Below, one piece after another: positions 16,025 through 24,465 of a stretch of 64,000 nucleotides of DNA (its first letter is position 1; each line of letters begins with the position of its first letter). The DNA comes from Pseudooceanicola sp050897975 (GTDB lineage: Bacteria; Pseudomonadota; Alphaproteobacteria; Rhodobacterales; Rhodobacteraceae). Under the pieces are notes generated by a model that had not been told where the DNA came from, made no database searches, and worked only from the letters and a program-made list of their open reading frames with translations. The DNA is taken from contig NZ_JBPAXY010000001.1 of the NCBI RefSeq assembly GCF_050897975.1, forward strand, positions 496,001-560,000. The letters run 5' to 3'. A program made the position numbers and the translations under genes.

Positions 16025-16915
16025 TCACTTGACGCCGGTATGCATGAAGCTGTCGATGAAGCGGCGCTGGAAGATCACGAAGAGCAGCAACAGCGGCGAG
16101 ACAACGATGGTGGTCCCGGCCATCAGGCGGGGCCAGTCGGCGCCGCTGTCGGCCTTGGCCAGCAGGCCCAGCCCGATGGGCAGGGTGCGGATGCCCTCGG
16201 AATTGGTCACCAGCAGGGGCCACATGTAATCGTTCCAGTGGGTCACGACCGAGATGATGCCGAAGGCAATTAGCGTCGGTTTCACCAGCGGCAGGTAGAC
16301 ATGCCACAGGATCGACATATGCCCGCAGCCATCCAGGCGCGCGGCATCCGACAGCTCGGCCGGCACCTGGCGGAAGCTTTGCCGCAACATGAAGGTGCCG
16401 TAGCCCGAGGCGACGAAGGGGACGATCATCGCCGGGATGGTGTTCACCAGCCCCATTTCGCGCAAGGTGACGAAGTTGGTCAGGAAGATCGCGTAGATCG
16501 GGAACATCACCTGCAACAGGAACAGGGTGAACAGCAGGTTCTTGCCCGGGAAAGTCAGCCGGGCAAAGGCATAGGCGGCCAGGGTGATGGTCACCAGCTG
16601 CCCCGCCAGGATCGAGCCGGTCACGATGACCGAGTTCACCAGGTAGGTCCCGAAAGGCGCCACCGACAGGGTGCTGGGATAGTTCGAGAAGTTCAGCGAC
16701 GTGGGCCAGAAGCCCGCGCTTTGGTCGAAAACCTCGGTCTGGGTCTTCAGCGAGGTCACCAGGATCCACAACAGCGGGCTGAGCCACAGCAGGGCCAGCG
16801 GCAGCATGACGGCGTGCAGCCAGTTCTCGCGCAGCCACTTGCGGGCGCGCGGTCGGCGCGCGGGCACCGTGGCGGCGGGGCGGTCTGCGGCGGGGGTCAG
16901 GGTCGCGTCGGACAT
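16025..16915 (-). CDS. ugpE: Ugp-type ABC transporter permease (E subunit)
   Basis: A 296-residue CUT1 permease with six predicted membrane segments; the first is at about residues 35-55 after a basic Arg-rich N-terminus. The cytoplasmic EAA loop that docks on the ATPase is visible as VPAELSDAARLDGCGHMSILWHV around residue 195. Together with the A subunit it forms the inner-membrane channel for a periplasmic-binding-protein importer. It shares a base with the A subunit (ATG over its last base) and lies 22 bases upstream of the ATPase gene, so the four proteins are made from one message. Confidence 0.87.
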   Translation of the reverse strand: MSDATLTPAADRPAATVPARRPRARKWLRENWLHAVMLPLALLWLSPLLWILVTSLKTQTEVFDQSAGFWPTSLNFSNYPSTLSVAPFGTYLVNSVIVTGSILAGQLVTITLAAYAFARLTFPGKNLLFTLFLLQVMFPIYAIFLTNFVTLREMGLVNTIPAMIVPFVASGYGTFMLRQSFRQVPAELSDAARLDGCGHMSILWHVYLPLVKPTLIAFGIISVVTHWNDYMWPLLVTNSEGIRTLPIGLGLLAKADSGADWPRLMAGTTIVVSPLLLLFVIFQRRFIDSFMHTGVK

Positions 16916-17817
16916 CAGCGCTCTCCCAGGTAGTGGACGCGGCGGCCCAGGGTGACGGACACCAGCCCGATGAAGCCCAGCACGGCGATCAGCAGCGCAT
17001 TGGCCAACGCCGAGGCATAGCCGATGTCCTGATACTGGAACCCGTTCTGGTAGATGTAATAGGTCAGCACGTTGGTGCTGTCGGCGGGGCCGCCCTGCGT
17101 CATCACATAGACGTAGTCGAAGATCTGATAGCTGTGCAGCGTGCCGATGATGATGACGAAGTAGAGGGTGGGCGAGACCAGCGGCACGGTGATGTGGATC
17201 AGCCGGTGCCAGCCGCTGACCCCGTCCAGCCGCGCGGCCTCGTACAGGTCCGAAGGCACCAGTTTCAGCGCCGCCAGCAGGATCAGCATGAAGTAGCCCG
17301 AGTATTTCCAGATGCTCATGATGACGATGGCGGGCAGCGCCCAGTCGCTGTCGTAAAGCCAGTCCAGCCGGGGCAGGCCCAGGGTCGTCAGCGCCTCATT
17401 GATGGGGCCGTAGCCCGGCGCGTAGAGGAAGACCCAGAGCATACCCGCGGCCACCGAGGGGATCATCACCGGATAGAAGAAGGCCGAGCGATAGATCGCC
17501 ATGCCGCGCAGCTTGCTGTCCATCGCCACCGCCAGCAGCAGGGCGACGATGATCGACAGGGGGATTGTCGTCAGCGTGTAGAAGGCGGTGTTGCCCAGCA
17601 CCTTCCAGAACAGCCGGTCGTCCAGCAGGCGCAGATAGTTCTCTGCCCCCAGCCAAAAGATCTCGGGATCGCCCAGAAGGACGTCGTGCAGGCTGAACCA
17701 GACCGACCGGATGATCGGCCAGTAGGTAAAGACGGCCAAGAAGATCAACGATGGCAGCAGCAGCGCATAGGCCAGCAGCATCTCGTTCCGGCGCGCGCGG
17801 GCGAAGGATGACGACAT
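16915..17817 (-). CDS. ugpA: Ugp-type ABC transporter permease (A subunit)
   Basis: A 300-residue CUT1 permease with six predicted membrane spans. The EAA-loop motif appears as VPSDLYEAARLDGVSGWHRLIHI near residue 200. A characteristic periplasmic segment after the first span (about residues 35-75) precedes the core. It partners the E subunit. It starts 70 bases after the binding-protein gene, and the gap holds a perfect 11-bp hairpin, an arrangement commonly linked to higher expression of the binding protein than of the channel. Confidence 0.87.
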   Translation of the reverse strand: MSSSFARARRNEMLLAYALLLPSLIFLAVFTYWPIIRSVWFSLHDVLLGDPEIFWLGAENYLRLLDDRLFWKVLGNTAFYTLTTIPLSIIVALLLAVAMDSKLRGMAIYRSAFFYPVMIPSVAAGMLWVFLYAPGYGPINEALTTLGLPRLDWLYDSDWALPAIVIMSIWKYSGYFMLILLAALKLVPSDLYEAARLDGVSGWHRLIHITVPLVSPTLYFVIIIGTLHSYQIFDYVYVMTQGGPADSTNVLTYYIYQNGFQYQDIGYASALANALLIAVLGFIGLVSVTLGRRVHYLGER

Positions 17818-17842
17818 TTGGAACCCTCGGAAACAGGTACGA

Positions 17843-17868
17843 GGAGGCGGGCCGGGCGGCCCGCCTCC
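17843..17868 (-). promoter_or_regulatory. Intercistronic hairpin between ugpB and ugpA
   Basis: Bases 17843-17853 pair perfectly with 17858-17868 around a GGGC loop. The position just after the binding-protein gene suggests an mRNA stabiliser or partial terminator that sets the ratio of binding protein to permease. The function is inferred from position. Confidence 0.6.
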
Positions 17869-17887
17869 CCCAGGTCATGTGGCGGGA

Positions 17888-19189
17888 TCAGCCCTGACGA
17901 CGCAGGACGCGCTGGATCTCGCGGTTGGTATCGGCGGTGGCCGTGGTCAGCGCCGCCTCGGGGGCAATCTCGCCCGCCAGGGTGCGGTCGATGGCGCTTT
18001 TCAGGTTGTCGCGGGCGCGGGAATAGGCCGGAACCTGAAGGAAGGCGCCCGAGTATTCGGCCTGTTTCATCGCCACTTCGGCCTGCGGCACCTCCGAAAG
18101 GTACTGCTGCATCTCGGGCTGCTGCCAGGAGGATTTGCGCACGGCCAGATAGCCGGTCGCACGGCTCCAGGCGGCCTGGTTCTCGGTGTTGGTCATCCAG
18201 CGCGCGAAGGTCCAGGCGGCCTCTTTCTTGGCGTCCGACTGGTTCTTGGCGATCATGATGGGGCCGCCCCCTTGCGAGGCGCCGAACTGCTTCTTCTTCG
18301 GCATGAAGGCCACGCCGACCTCGAAGGGCGAGGAGGTGCGCAGGTTGGTCAGCGAGCCGGTCGAGTGGTAGAGCATCGCGGTGGAGCCGGCCATGAAGTC
18401 GTTCGCCGAGCCCTGCCAGGTCGAGGCCGGGGCCATGCAGCCCGCGTCGACCATCTTCTTCCAGAACTCCAGCGCCTCGATCGCCTCGGGGCGATCCCAC
18501 AGCACCTTGTCGGCTTCCCAGGGCACCAGGCCGTTCTGACGGCAATAGCCCTCGAACATCCAGTCGTGCCAGCCGCCGCCGATGGTCAGACCCCAGCGTT
18601 TCAGCGCGTCACCCTCGCGGATGGTCAGCGCCTGGGCGGCGGTCATCAGCTCGTCCCAGGTGACGGGGGCATCGCCCAGACCGGCCTCGGCGAAGGCGTC
18701 CTTGTTGTAGTACAGGACGGGGGTCGAGGGCTGGTAGGACAGGCCGTAAAGGCGCCCGTCGGACACGGCGGTATCCAGGAAGCCACTGATGAAATCGTCG
18801 TAGATATCGTCGGCCTTGGCCTGTTCGGTGATGTCTTCCAGCGCATCCAGCCCCAGGAAGGTTTGCAGCGACGAGTTGATCGGCAGCCACAGCGCCGGCG
18901 GTTCGCCCACACCCAGCGAGGTGATCACCTTCTGCTCGGTATTGTCGTAAGAGCCCGCGTAGATCGCTTCGACCTCGACGCCGTCATGGGTCGCGTTGAA
19001 CTCGGCAATCATGTTGGAAATGATCGTGTTGATGTCGCCCGAGACGCCCACGGGGTACATGAATTGCAGCTTGACCGTTTCATTGGCCCGCGCCGGGGTC
19101 AGGAGGCCGGGCATGGCGCTGACGAAGGGGGCGGCCAGACCGGCGGCCATCAGACGGCGGCGCGTCAGCTTGGAATTTGTGGTTTTCAT
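17888..19189 (-). CDS. ugpB: UgpB-like periplasmic solute-binding protein
   Basis: A 433-residue extracellular binding protein (family 1). The N-terminus has a twin-arginine-type signal (TRRRLMAAGLAAP) with a likely cleavage after ARA near residue 35. Segments that match UgpB in spirit are STPVLYYNKDAFAEAGL near residue 150, STGSLTNLR near 275, and a late WSRATGYLAVR segment. UgpB binds glycerol-3-phosphate and glycerophosphocholine. That, and a GpdQ-like phosphodiesterase encoded divergently, suggest a phosphorylated glycerol or related diester as the cargo. It is the first gene of the operon; the 326-base AT-rich region upstream should hold the promoter. Confidence 0.85.
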   Translation of the reverse strand: MKTTNSKLTRRRLMAAGLAAPFVSAMPGLLTPARANETVKLQFMYPVGVSGDINTIISNMIAEFNATHDGVEVEAIYAGSYDNTEQKVITSLGVGEPPALWLPINSSLQTFLGLDALEDITEQAKADDIYDDFISGFLDTAVSDGRLYGLSYQPSTPVLYYNKDAFAEAGLGDAPVTWDELMTAAQALTIREGDALKRWGLTIGGGWHDWMFEGYCRQNGLVPWEADKVLWDRPEAIEALEFWKKMVDAGCMAPASTWQGSANDFMAGSTAMLYHSTGSLTNLRTSSPFEVGVAFMPKKKQFGASQGGGPIMIAKNQSDAKKEAAWTFARWMTNTENQAAWSRATGYLAVRKSSWQQPEMQQYLSEVPQAEVAMKQAEYSGAFLQVPAYSRARDNLKSAIDRTLAGEIAPEAALTTATADTNREIQRVLRRQG

Positions 19190-19515
19190 CTAGATTGTCC
19201 TCGCGAATGTTGGAGTTCATCACAGTCCGAACAGCTTGCAGGGTCCGATCCACATCGCACCTCAGCCACAAAACGTCATGTATAAGGCAAATATCACAGC
19301 AATATGACTGTCTAGCCGCAAATACCCCAGGCGCCAGCCTGCGAGATCGAAGGGTTGAAAATTGTGCATATTGTGGATTTTAGCCCGAAAAATCCATGAT
19401 CTCGGCATCAGAGCCGGGCAAAAATGCGAAAATTTCTCAAATCTGACATGGTTATCCGGCAAGAGGATGACGGTCTTTCACCCAAATATCCTCAAAAGAC
19501 TCAGGAGACCCCCAC
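19190..19515. promoter_or_regulatory. AT-rich divergent promoter region
   Basis: A 326-base gap between ugpB and the GpdQ-like gene, strikingly AT-rich for this genome around 19260-19500. It contains two small symmetrical elements: a seven-base inverted repeat at 19375-19381 and 19389-19395, and a nine-base palindrome GAAAATTTC at 19428-19436. Either could be an operator for the DeoR-type regulator. No gene is seen in it. Confidence 0.5.
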
Positions 19516-20283
19516 ATGCTGATCGCCCATCTGACCGATTCTCACGTCCTGGCGGGGGGCCGCAAACTGGCCGACCGCTTTGACACCGGGGCAAATTTCG
19601 ACCGGCTGATCGCCAGCCTGGCCGCCCAGCCGGTGCAACCCGACCTGGTCGTCGTTTCGGGCGATCTGGGCGAGGATGCCACGGCAGAGGAATATGCCCA
19701 TGTGGGCGAGGGTCTGCGCCGTCTGGGTCTGCCGGTGCTGGCGGTGCCCGGCAATCACGACAAGCGCGCGCCGATGCGCGCCGCCCTGCCCGAGATGACC
19801 GGCCAGACAGCCCAGGGGCATCTGTGCCTGGCGCGCAGCGATCTGCCGCTGGCGGTCATCGGCCTGGATACCCTGGTCGAAGGCGCCCCCCACGGCGAGA
19901 TCTGCCCCGACCGGCTGGCCTGGCTGGATCAGGCCCTGGCGGACTGCGCCGGGCGCGATGTGCTGCTGTTCCTGCATCACCCGCCGATCACCACCGGATT
20001 GCAGGACATGGACGGGATGGGCCTGCTGACGGGGCGCGACGCCCTGGCCGAACGCGTCGCCGCCCATGGCCGGGTGCGCGCCATCCTCTGCGGGCACATG
20101 CACCGCGCCATCATCGGCAGCTGCGGTGGCGCCGATGTGCTGGTCGCCCCCTCGGCCTCGCATCAGATCGCCTTCGACCTGCGCGCGGGCAGCCCCTACA
20201 GCTTCTCTGACGAGCCGCCGCAATACATGATGCACCGCATCGCGCCGGGCGGCGCGCGGGTGTCGCATGTGGTGAGTGTCTGA
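19516..20283 (+). CDS. GpdQ-like metallophosphodiesterase
   Basis: A 255-residue calcineurin-like phosphodiesterase. The two-metal site is complete: HLTDSHV near residue 5, VVSGDLGED near 50, VPGNHDK near 77, the LHHPP motif near 155, and CGHMHR near 193. Overall length and the C-terminal PPQYMMHRI segment resemble GpdQ, the glycerophosphodiesterase that splits glycerophosphodiesters, and the related CpdA cAMP phosphodiesterase. No signal peptide is present, so it acts in the cytoplasm on an imported substrate. It is divergent from the UgpBAEC operon. CAGGAG ends seven bases before the ATG. Cyclic-nucleotide hydrolysis cannot be excluded. Confidence 0.82.
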   Translation: MLIAHLTDSHVLAGGRKLADRFDTGANFDRLIASLAAQPVQPDLVVVSGDLGEDATAEEYAHVGEGLRRLGLPVLAVPGNHDKRAPMRAALPEMTGQTAQGHLCLARSDLPLAVIGLDTLVEGAPHGEICPDRLAWLDQALADCAGRDVLLFLHHPPITTGLQDMDGMGLLTGRDALAERVAAHGRVRAILCGHMHRAIIGSCGGADVLVAPSASHQIAFDLRAGSPYSFSDEPPQYMMHRIAPGGARVSHVVSV

Positions 20284-20297
20284 GGCGCGGCTCGGTC

Positions 20298-21110
20298 TCA
20301 GCCCGGCTGCGCGTCTGCCAGGATCTGCTGCGCGCGGTCGATCAGGGGGCGGTCCACCATCTTGCCGTCCACCTGCACCACCGCCCCTGCCGCCGCCTCC
20401 AGCGCGGCGAGGATGCGTTCGGCCCAGTCAACCTCTGCCACGCTGGGCGCGAAGCCCGTGTTCACCGCGCCGACCTGGGCCGGGTGGATGCACAGCTTGG
20501 CCCCGAAGCCCAGGGCCCGGGCGCGGGCGATGTCGGCGGCGATCGCCTCGGGCGCTGTCAGCTCGACCGTGACGCCGTCGATGGGCGGCGGCAGGTCACC
20601 CAGCCGGGCAGCCAAGGCGATCTCGAACCGGGCGGGGTCCAGCACCGGGCCAGTGCCGGGGATCCGTGCATCGGCGCCGAAGTCCAGATTCCCGAAGGCC
20701 AGGCGCGCGACCCCGGGCAGCCGCACCGTATCACGCAGTTGCGCCAGCCCCCGTGCCGTCTCGACCAGCGCGATCAGCGGCCGGTCTGGCAGGCGTTGCG
20801 CAAAGGCCGCCACCGCATCGGGCTCGGCCTTGGGCAGCATCACGGCCACCCCGGGCAACGCCGCCAGCATGTCCAGATCCGCCGCGTGCCAGGGGGTTCC
20901 GGCGCCATTGATCCGCACCAGCCCGACGCCGCCCCCGGCAAACCAGGCCTGGACATGGGCGCGGGCCTCGTCCTTCTGGGTCGGGCCCACGGCATCCTCA
21001 AGATCCAGAATGATCGCCTCGGCCCCCGACCCGGCGGCCTTGGCGAACCGGTCGGGACGCTGCCCCGGCACGAAGAGGTAACTGCGCGGAGACCTGGCGC
21101 CGGGGCTCAC
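20298..21110 (-). CDS. HpcH/HpaI-type CoA-ester lyase (citrate lyase beta-like)
   Basis: A 270-residue TIM-barrel lyase of the CitE/Ccl/Mcl group. RSYLFVPGQRPDRFAKA opens the fold, ILDLEDAV carries the metal-binding acidic residues near residue 45, and LIALVETARGL carries the catalytic Glu near 128. GNLDFGAD and KLCIHPAQV complete the active site. Relatives cleave citramalyl-CoA, malyl-CoA or methylmalyl-CoA to an acyl-CoA and a 2-oxo acid. It is the last gene of the MaoC/CoA-transferase operon; its GTG start overlaps the hydratase stop by four bases (GTGA). Context favours the cleavage step of a mesaconate/itaconate-like route. Confidence 0.8.
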   Translation of the reverse strand: MSPGARSPRSYLFVPGQRPDRFAKAAGSGAEAIILDLEDAVGPTQKDEARAHVQAWFAGGGVGLVRINGAGTPWHAADLDMLAALPGVAVMLPKAEPDAVAAFAQRLPDRPLIALVETARGLAQLRDTVRLPGVARLAFGNLDFGADARIPGTGPVLDPARFEIALAARLGDLPPPIDGVTVELTAPEAIAADIARARALGFGAKLCIHPAQVGAVNTGFAPSVAEVDWAERILAALEAAAGAVVQVDGKMVDRPLIDRAQQILADAQPG

Positions 21111-21994
21111 GTCGCAGCCCCCGCCGCGCCGAACCCGGCGCTGGCCTGCATCGACAACGCCCCGTTCGGCCCGGCCGCCCAAAGCGACAGCCCGGTTTCA
21201 CCCCCGTCCGCCTCGGACGGGGCTGCGTTCAGGGTGAAGGGCTGACCGACGATCAGCGGGCTCATCCCCCGGAACGAGAAGCTGCGCAGGGGCCGGTCGG
21301 GCCAGGCGCGGGTCGCCAGGCCCTGCAACAGGGTCGCGGTCAGCGGCCCATGAACCACCAGCCCCGCATAGCCTTCTGCCGCGGTGGCGTGCAGGTGGTC
21401 GTAGTGGATGCGATGGCCATTCGAGGTCAGCGCGGAATAGCGGAAAAGCAGGGTGGGATCGGTGCTGACCCCCTCGCAGAAGGCAGCCCCGTCCGGCGCC
21501 GCCGGGGGCGTGGGCGCCGGGGCGCCGGGGGCCGGGGCATCGCGATAGACGATGTCCTGCTCCTCGTCGATGCACAGCGCCCCGTCGGCGCTGATCCGAT
21601 GGCGCAGCGTGACGAAGACCAGCCGCCCCGAGCGCCCCGATTTCGCGGTGACGTCGATGATCTCGCTGTGTTTCTCGGCCTCGGCGCCGACCGGCAGCGG
21701 CGCGTGATAGCGGATCCGCCCCCCGGCCCACATGCGGCGCGGCAGACCGGTGTCGGGCAGGAAATCCCCCAGCTTCGGATGGCCGTCGGCGCCCAGATCA
21801 GAGCGGCGCAGGAAGGGGTTGAAGAACAGCCAGTGCCAGCCTGCGGGCAGGGCCGCACCGGGCGCCGGGGCGGTGGCCATGTCCAGGGTCGCGGCCATGG
21901 CGGCGACGCGGTCGGGCGCGATGCGCTCGGCGCGGGTCTCGGTCCGGCCGATGGCCTCTGTGGGATCGCCCAGCAGGGCGGTGTCGGATGTCAT
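21107..21994 (-). CDS. Mesaconyl/itaconyl-CoA hydratase-like MaoC protein
   Basis: A 295-residue double-hotdog hydratase. The N-terminal half matches FAS1-type dehydratase domains (WHWLFFNPFLRRSDLGADGHP near residue 52) and the C-terminal half contains a MaoC-like hydratase motif (TSNGHRIHYDHLHA near 190) with its catalytic Asp/His pair. This architecture is shared with mesaconyl-C4-CoA hydratase and itaconyl-CoA hydratase. The reaction would be hydration of a branched C5 enoyl-CoA, giving a citramalyl-CoA-like product for the downstream lyase. A gap of only 21 bases follows the CoA-transferase gene. Confidence 0.75.
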   Translation of the reverse strand: MTSDTALLGDPTEAIGRTETRAERIAPDRVAAMAATLDMATAPAPGAALPAGWHWLFFNPFLRRSDLGADGHPKLGDFLPDTGLPRRMWAGGRIRYHAPLPVGAEAEKHSEIIDVTAKSGRSGRLVFVTLRHRISADGALCIDEEQDIVYRDAPAPGAPAPTPPAAPDGAAFCEGVSTDPTLLFRYSALTSNGHRIHYDHLHATAAEGYAGLVVHGPLTATLLQGLATRAWPDRPLRSFSFRGMSPLIVGQPFTLNAAPSEADGGETGLSLWAAGPNGALSMQASAGFGAAGAAT

Positions 21995-22015
21995 GCTCTT
22001 GTCCTCCTGTCGCGG

Positions 22016-23230
22016 TCAGTAGATGACGCGCGCCTCTTCCAGCCGGCTGCGTTCGGCGCGGCCGAGCCCCAGCAATTCGCCGTAAACATAGTCTTCATGC
22101 GCCCCCAGCCCGGGGGTGCCCCGGTCCAGGCCGGGCGCCCCGCTGGCCGAGAACCGCGCCGGGAAGCCGACCGCCTTGCGCCGGGTGTCGTCGGTTTCGG
22201 CCACCTCGACCACGGCGCCCCGCTGGGCCATGTGGGGATCGGCGGCAATGTCGCTGGCCCGCCAGGAAACATGGGCCGGAATGCCGACGTATTGCAGGGC
22301 CTTCGCCGCGGCCTCGGCCTCCAGCGCCTCGGTCCAGGCGGTGGTGATCCGGTCCAGCTCGGCCCGGCGGGCGACGCGGTCCGGGGCGGTGGCGAAACGC
22401 GGGTCGCGGGCCAGTTCGGGGCGGCCGATCAGCCGGGCGAAACTATGCCATTGCCCATCCGTGGCCACGGCGATGGACAGCCAGCGGTCCTCCTCGCGCG
22501 TGGGATACAGACCATGGGGCGCGTGCTGCGGATCCATGTTGCCCAGGCGCGGCACCTCGACCCCGGCCGAGGCGGCGGTCAGCGCCTCGCCGACCAGCGA
22601 CGAGGCCACCTCGCGCGCGGCCACGTCCACATGGCAGCCCTGCCCGGTGCGGCGGCGGCGATGCAGCGCCGCCAGGGTGGCCAGGGCCGCGTTCATCCCC
22701 ACCGAATGGTCCATCACATGGCGCATCTCCATCGGCGGGCCATCGCTGTAGCCACTGAGATACCCCAGACCGCCCCAGGCCCCGAACAGGGGCGCGTAGC
22801 CGGCGAAATGGCTGTCGGGCCCGCTTTGCCCCGAGGAAGAGACAGAGGTCATGACGATATCGTCTTTCACCGCCCGCAGCGCCTCGTAGCCGAGGCCCAG
22901 GCGCTCCATCACCCCGGCGCGAAAGCTTTCGGCGGCCACGTCCGAGGCGGCGACGATGCGCCGGGCCAGGGCCACGCCTTCGGGGTGCTTCAGGTTCAGC
23001 CGGACGGAAAACTTGTTCGAGGCGACCTGGTCGAAGGTTGCGGGCCCGGCGCGGCCATAGACCGCATGGGGCTTGCGGAAGATGTCAGGGCGCAGGGCGC
23101 TTTCGATCTTGATGCATTCCGCCCCGAGCTGCGACAGCATGTGGGTGCAGAAGGGCCCCGCCGCATGGACGGTGAAATCGGCGATGCGGATCCCGGCGAG
23201 GGGCTTGGCGGCCTGAGATGTGGCAGTCAT
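22016..23230 (-). CDS. Class III (CaiB/BaiF) CoA-transferase, active subunit
   Basis: A 404-residue family III CoA-transferase. The N-terminal GIRIADFTVHAAGPF segment, the KIE strand (CIKIESALRPD), the LNLKHPEG loop and the catalytic Asp (VMDHSVGMN, Asp174) are all present. Such enzymes move CoA from a donor such as succinyl-CoA to a carboxylic acid. Its start overlaps the previous CoA-transferase gene by four bases (ATGA). Since that neighbour lacks the catalytic Asp, the two may form one heterodimer, as known for some two-gene class III enzymes. The substrate is probably the acid later hydrated by the neighbouring MaoC proteins. Confidence 0.85.
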   Translation of the reverse strand: MTATSQAAKPLAGIRIADFTVHAAGPFCTHMLSQLGAECIKIESALRPDIFRKPHAVYGRAGPATFDQVASNKFSVRLNLKHPEGVALARRIVAASDVAAESFRAGVMERLGLGYEALRAVKDDIVMTSVSSSGQSGPDSHFAGYAPLFGAWGGLGYLSGYSDGPPMEMRHVMDHSVGMNAALATLAALHRRRRTGQGCHVDVAAREVASSLVGEALTAASAGVEVPRLGNMDPQHAPHGLYPTREEDRWLSIAVATDGQWHSFARLIGRPELARDPRFATAPDRVARRAELDRITTAWTEALEAEAAAKALQYVGIPAHVSWRASDIAADPHMAQRGAVVEVAETDDTRRKAVGFPARFSASGAPGLDRGTPGLGAHEDYVYGELLGLGRAERSRLEEARVIY

Positions 23231-24393
23231 GCGGTGACCCTTCCGTCTGTGAGGCGATCCGTGACGGCGTCGTCCGCCGATGGCTGGTCCTGCCCCGGCG
23301 CGGGCGGGCCCGCGTCCAGCGACAGCGGCACCTCGGCGAACCGGAAGGGCGCGGGCTGGATGCGCAGGCCGGGATGGCCGGGCACGGCGGCGAATGTGCC
23401 CCGGGCGACCTCATGCGCGCCGCCAAGGATCTGTGCCGGACGGCTGTAGCGCGCCATGGGCACTCCCAGTTCCTGGGCACGGGCGACAAGGCTGTCGACC
23501 GGCTGATCGCGCGCCCAGGATCGGATGCGCAGGTTGATCTCTGCCCCCCGGGCAGAGCGTTCGGCGGGATCGCCCAGGCCCGGGTCGGCGGCCCAGTCGG
23601 GATGCCCCATCAGCTTGACCAGCCCCTGCCACTGGCGTTCCTCCAGCATCAGCAGCTCGACATAGCCGTCGCGGCATTCGATGACGCCGCCATAGCGGAA
23701 GGACCGGCTGTGGCGATGCTCGACCGAGCCGTCGCCCAGCCGTTGCAGGGCAAAGGCCCCGACAGCGACATTGGCGTCCTGGACCGAGGCATCGACGAGC
23801 TGTCCCTCGCCCGACCACAGGGCGGCCAGGCCCGCCAGGGCGGCGGCCACGCCTCCCTGCATCTCGGCGAAATGCCCGGCGATCTTCAGCGGCGGGCGAT
23901 CGGGGAACAGATCCACCGACAGCCCGTTGGGCAGCAGGAAGCCTTCGCCGCCTGCGTGCACCAGATTGATCTCTTCCGCGCCCCAGCCCGCCTTGGGGCC
24001 GACCGCGCCGAAGGGCAGGACCGACAGGTGCACGATCTCGGGAAAGCGTGCCCGGATCGCCTCCGGGTCCAGGCCCAGGGCGCCGCGCGCGGCGACGGGG
24101 CTGTCGTCGATCAGCATCTGCGCGCCCTCCAGCAGGGCGGCCATCTCGGCCCGGCCCTCGGCCCGGTCCAGATCGCAGATCACGCTGCCCTTGCCCGCCG
24201 CCAGATAGGCAAACAGGGCGCTGCTGCCATCCTCCAGCAGGGGCGCCCGGCGGCGCAGGGGGCACAGCGACGGAGGTTCGACCATCACCACGTCGGCCCC
24301 CATGGCCGACAGCAGACGCCCGGCCCAGGCCCCGGCCACACCGGCGGCATGTTCGATCACGCGGATTCCCGACAGCGGCTTGTCCTGCACCAT
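23227..24393 (-). CDS. Class III CoA-transferase homologue lacking the catalytic Asp
   Basis: A 388-residue CaiB/BaiF-family protein. GIRVIEHAAGVAGAW and MVEPPSLCPLRR open the fold and KGSVICDLDRAEGR follows. At the position where the nucleophilic Asp is expected it has GHFAEMQGG (Glu177), so it probably cannot form the usual aspartyl-CoA intermediate. This suggests a structural or regulatory partner for the overlapping downstream CoA-transferase, although Glu could conceivably act. It lies 72 bases after the long MaoC gene, with a strong hairpin between them. The Asp-to-Glu call rests on my hand alignment. Confidence 0.75.
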   Translation of the reverse strand: MVQDKPLSGIRVIEHAAGVAGAWAGRLLSAMGADVVMVEPPSLCPLRRRAPLLEDGSSALFAYLAAGKGSVICDLDRAEGRAEMAALLEGAQMLIDDSPVAARGALGLDPEAIRARFPEIVHLSVLPFGAVGPKAGWGAEEINLVHAGGEGFLLPNGLSVDLFPDRPPLKIAGHFAEMQGGVAAALAGLAALWSGEGQLVDASVQDANVAVGAFALQRLGDGSVEHRHSRSFRYGGVIECRDGYVELLMLEERQWQGLVKLMGHPDWAADPGLGDPAERSARGAEINLRIRSWARDQPVDSLVARAQELGVPMARYSRPAQILGGAHEVARGTFAAVPGHPGLRIQPAPFRFAEVPLSLDAGPPAPGQDQPSADDAVTDRLTDGRVTA

Positions 24394-24432
24394 CGCGCGC
24401 CCTCCCCTCTTTCTTGGTTCTTTCCGGTCGGT

Positions 24433-24460
24433 GGGCGGCGCCGGTCGCCCGGCGCCGCCC
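24433..24460 (-). promoter_or_regulatory. Intercistronic hairpin after the long MaoC gene
   Basis: Bases 24433-24444 pair perfectly with 24449-24460 around a TCGC loop, a 12-bp stem. It lies between the first and second genes of the minus-strand operon and probably stabilises or partly ends the message after the first gene. Confidence 0.6.
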
Positions 24461-24465
24461 TTGCC

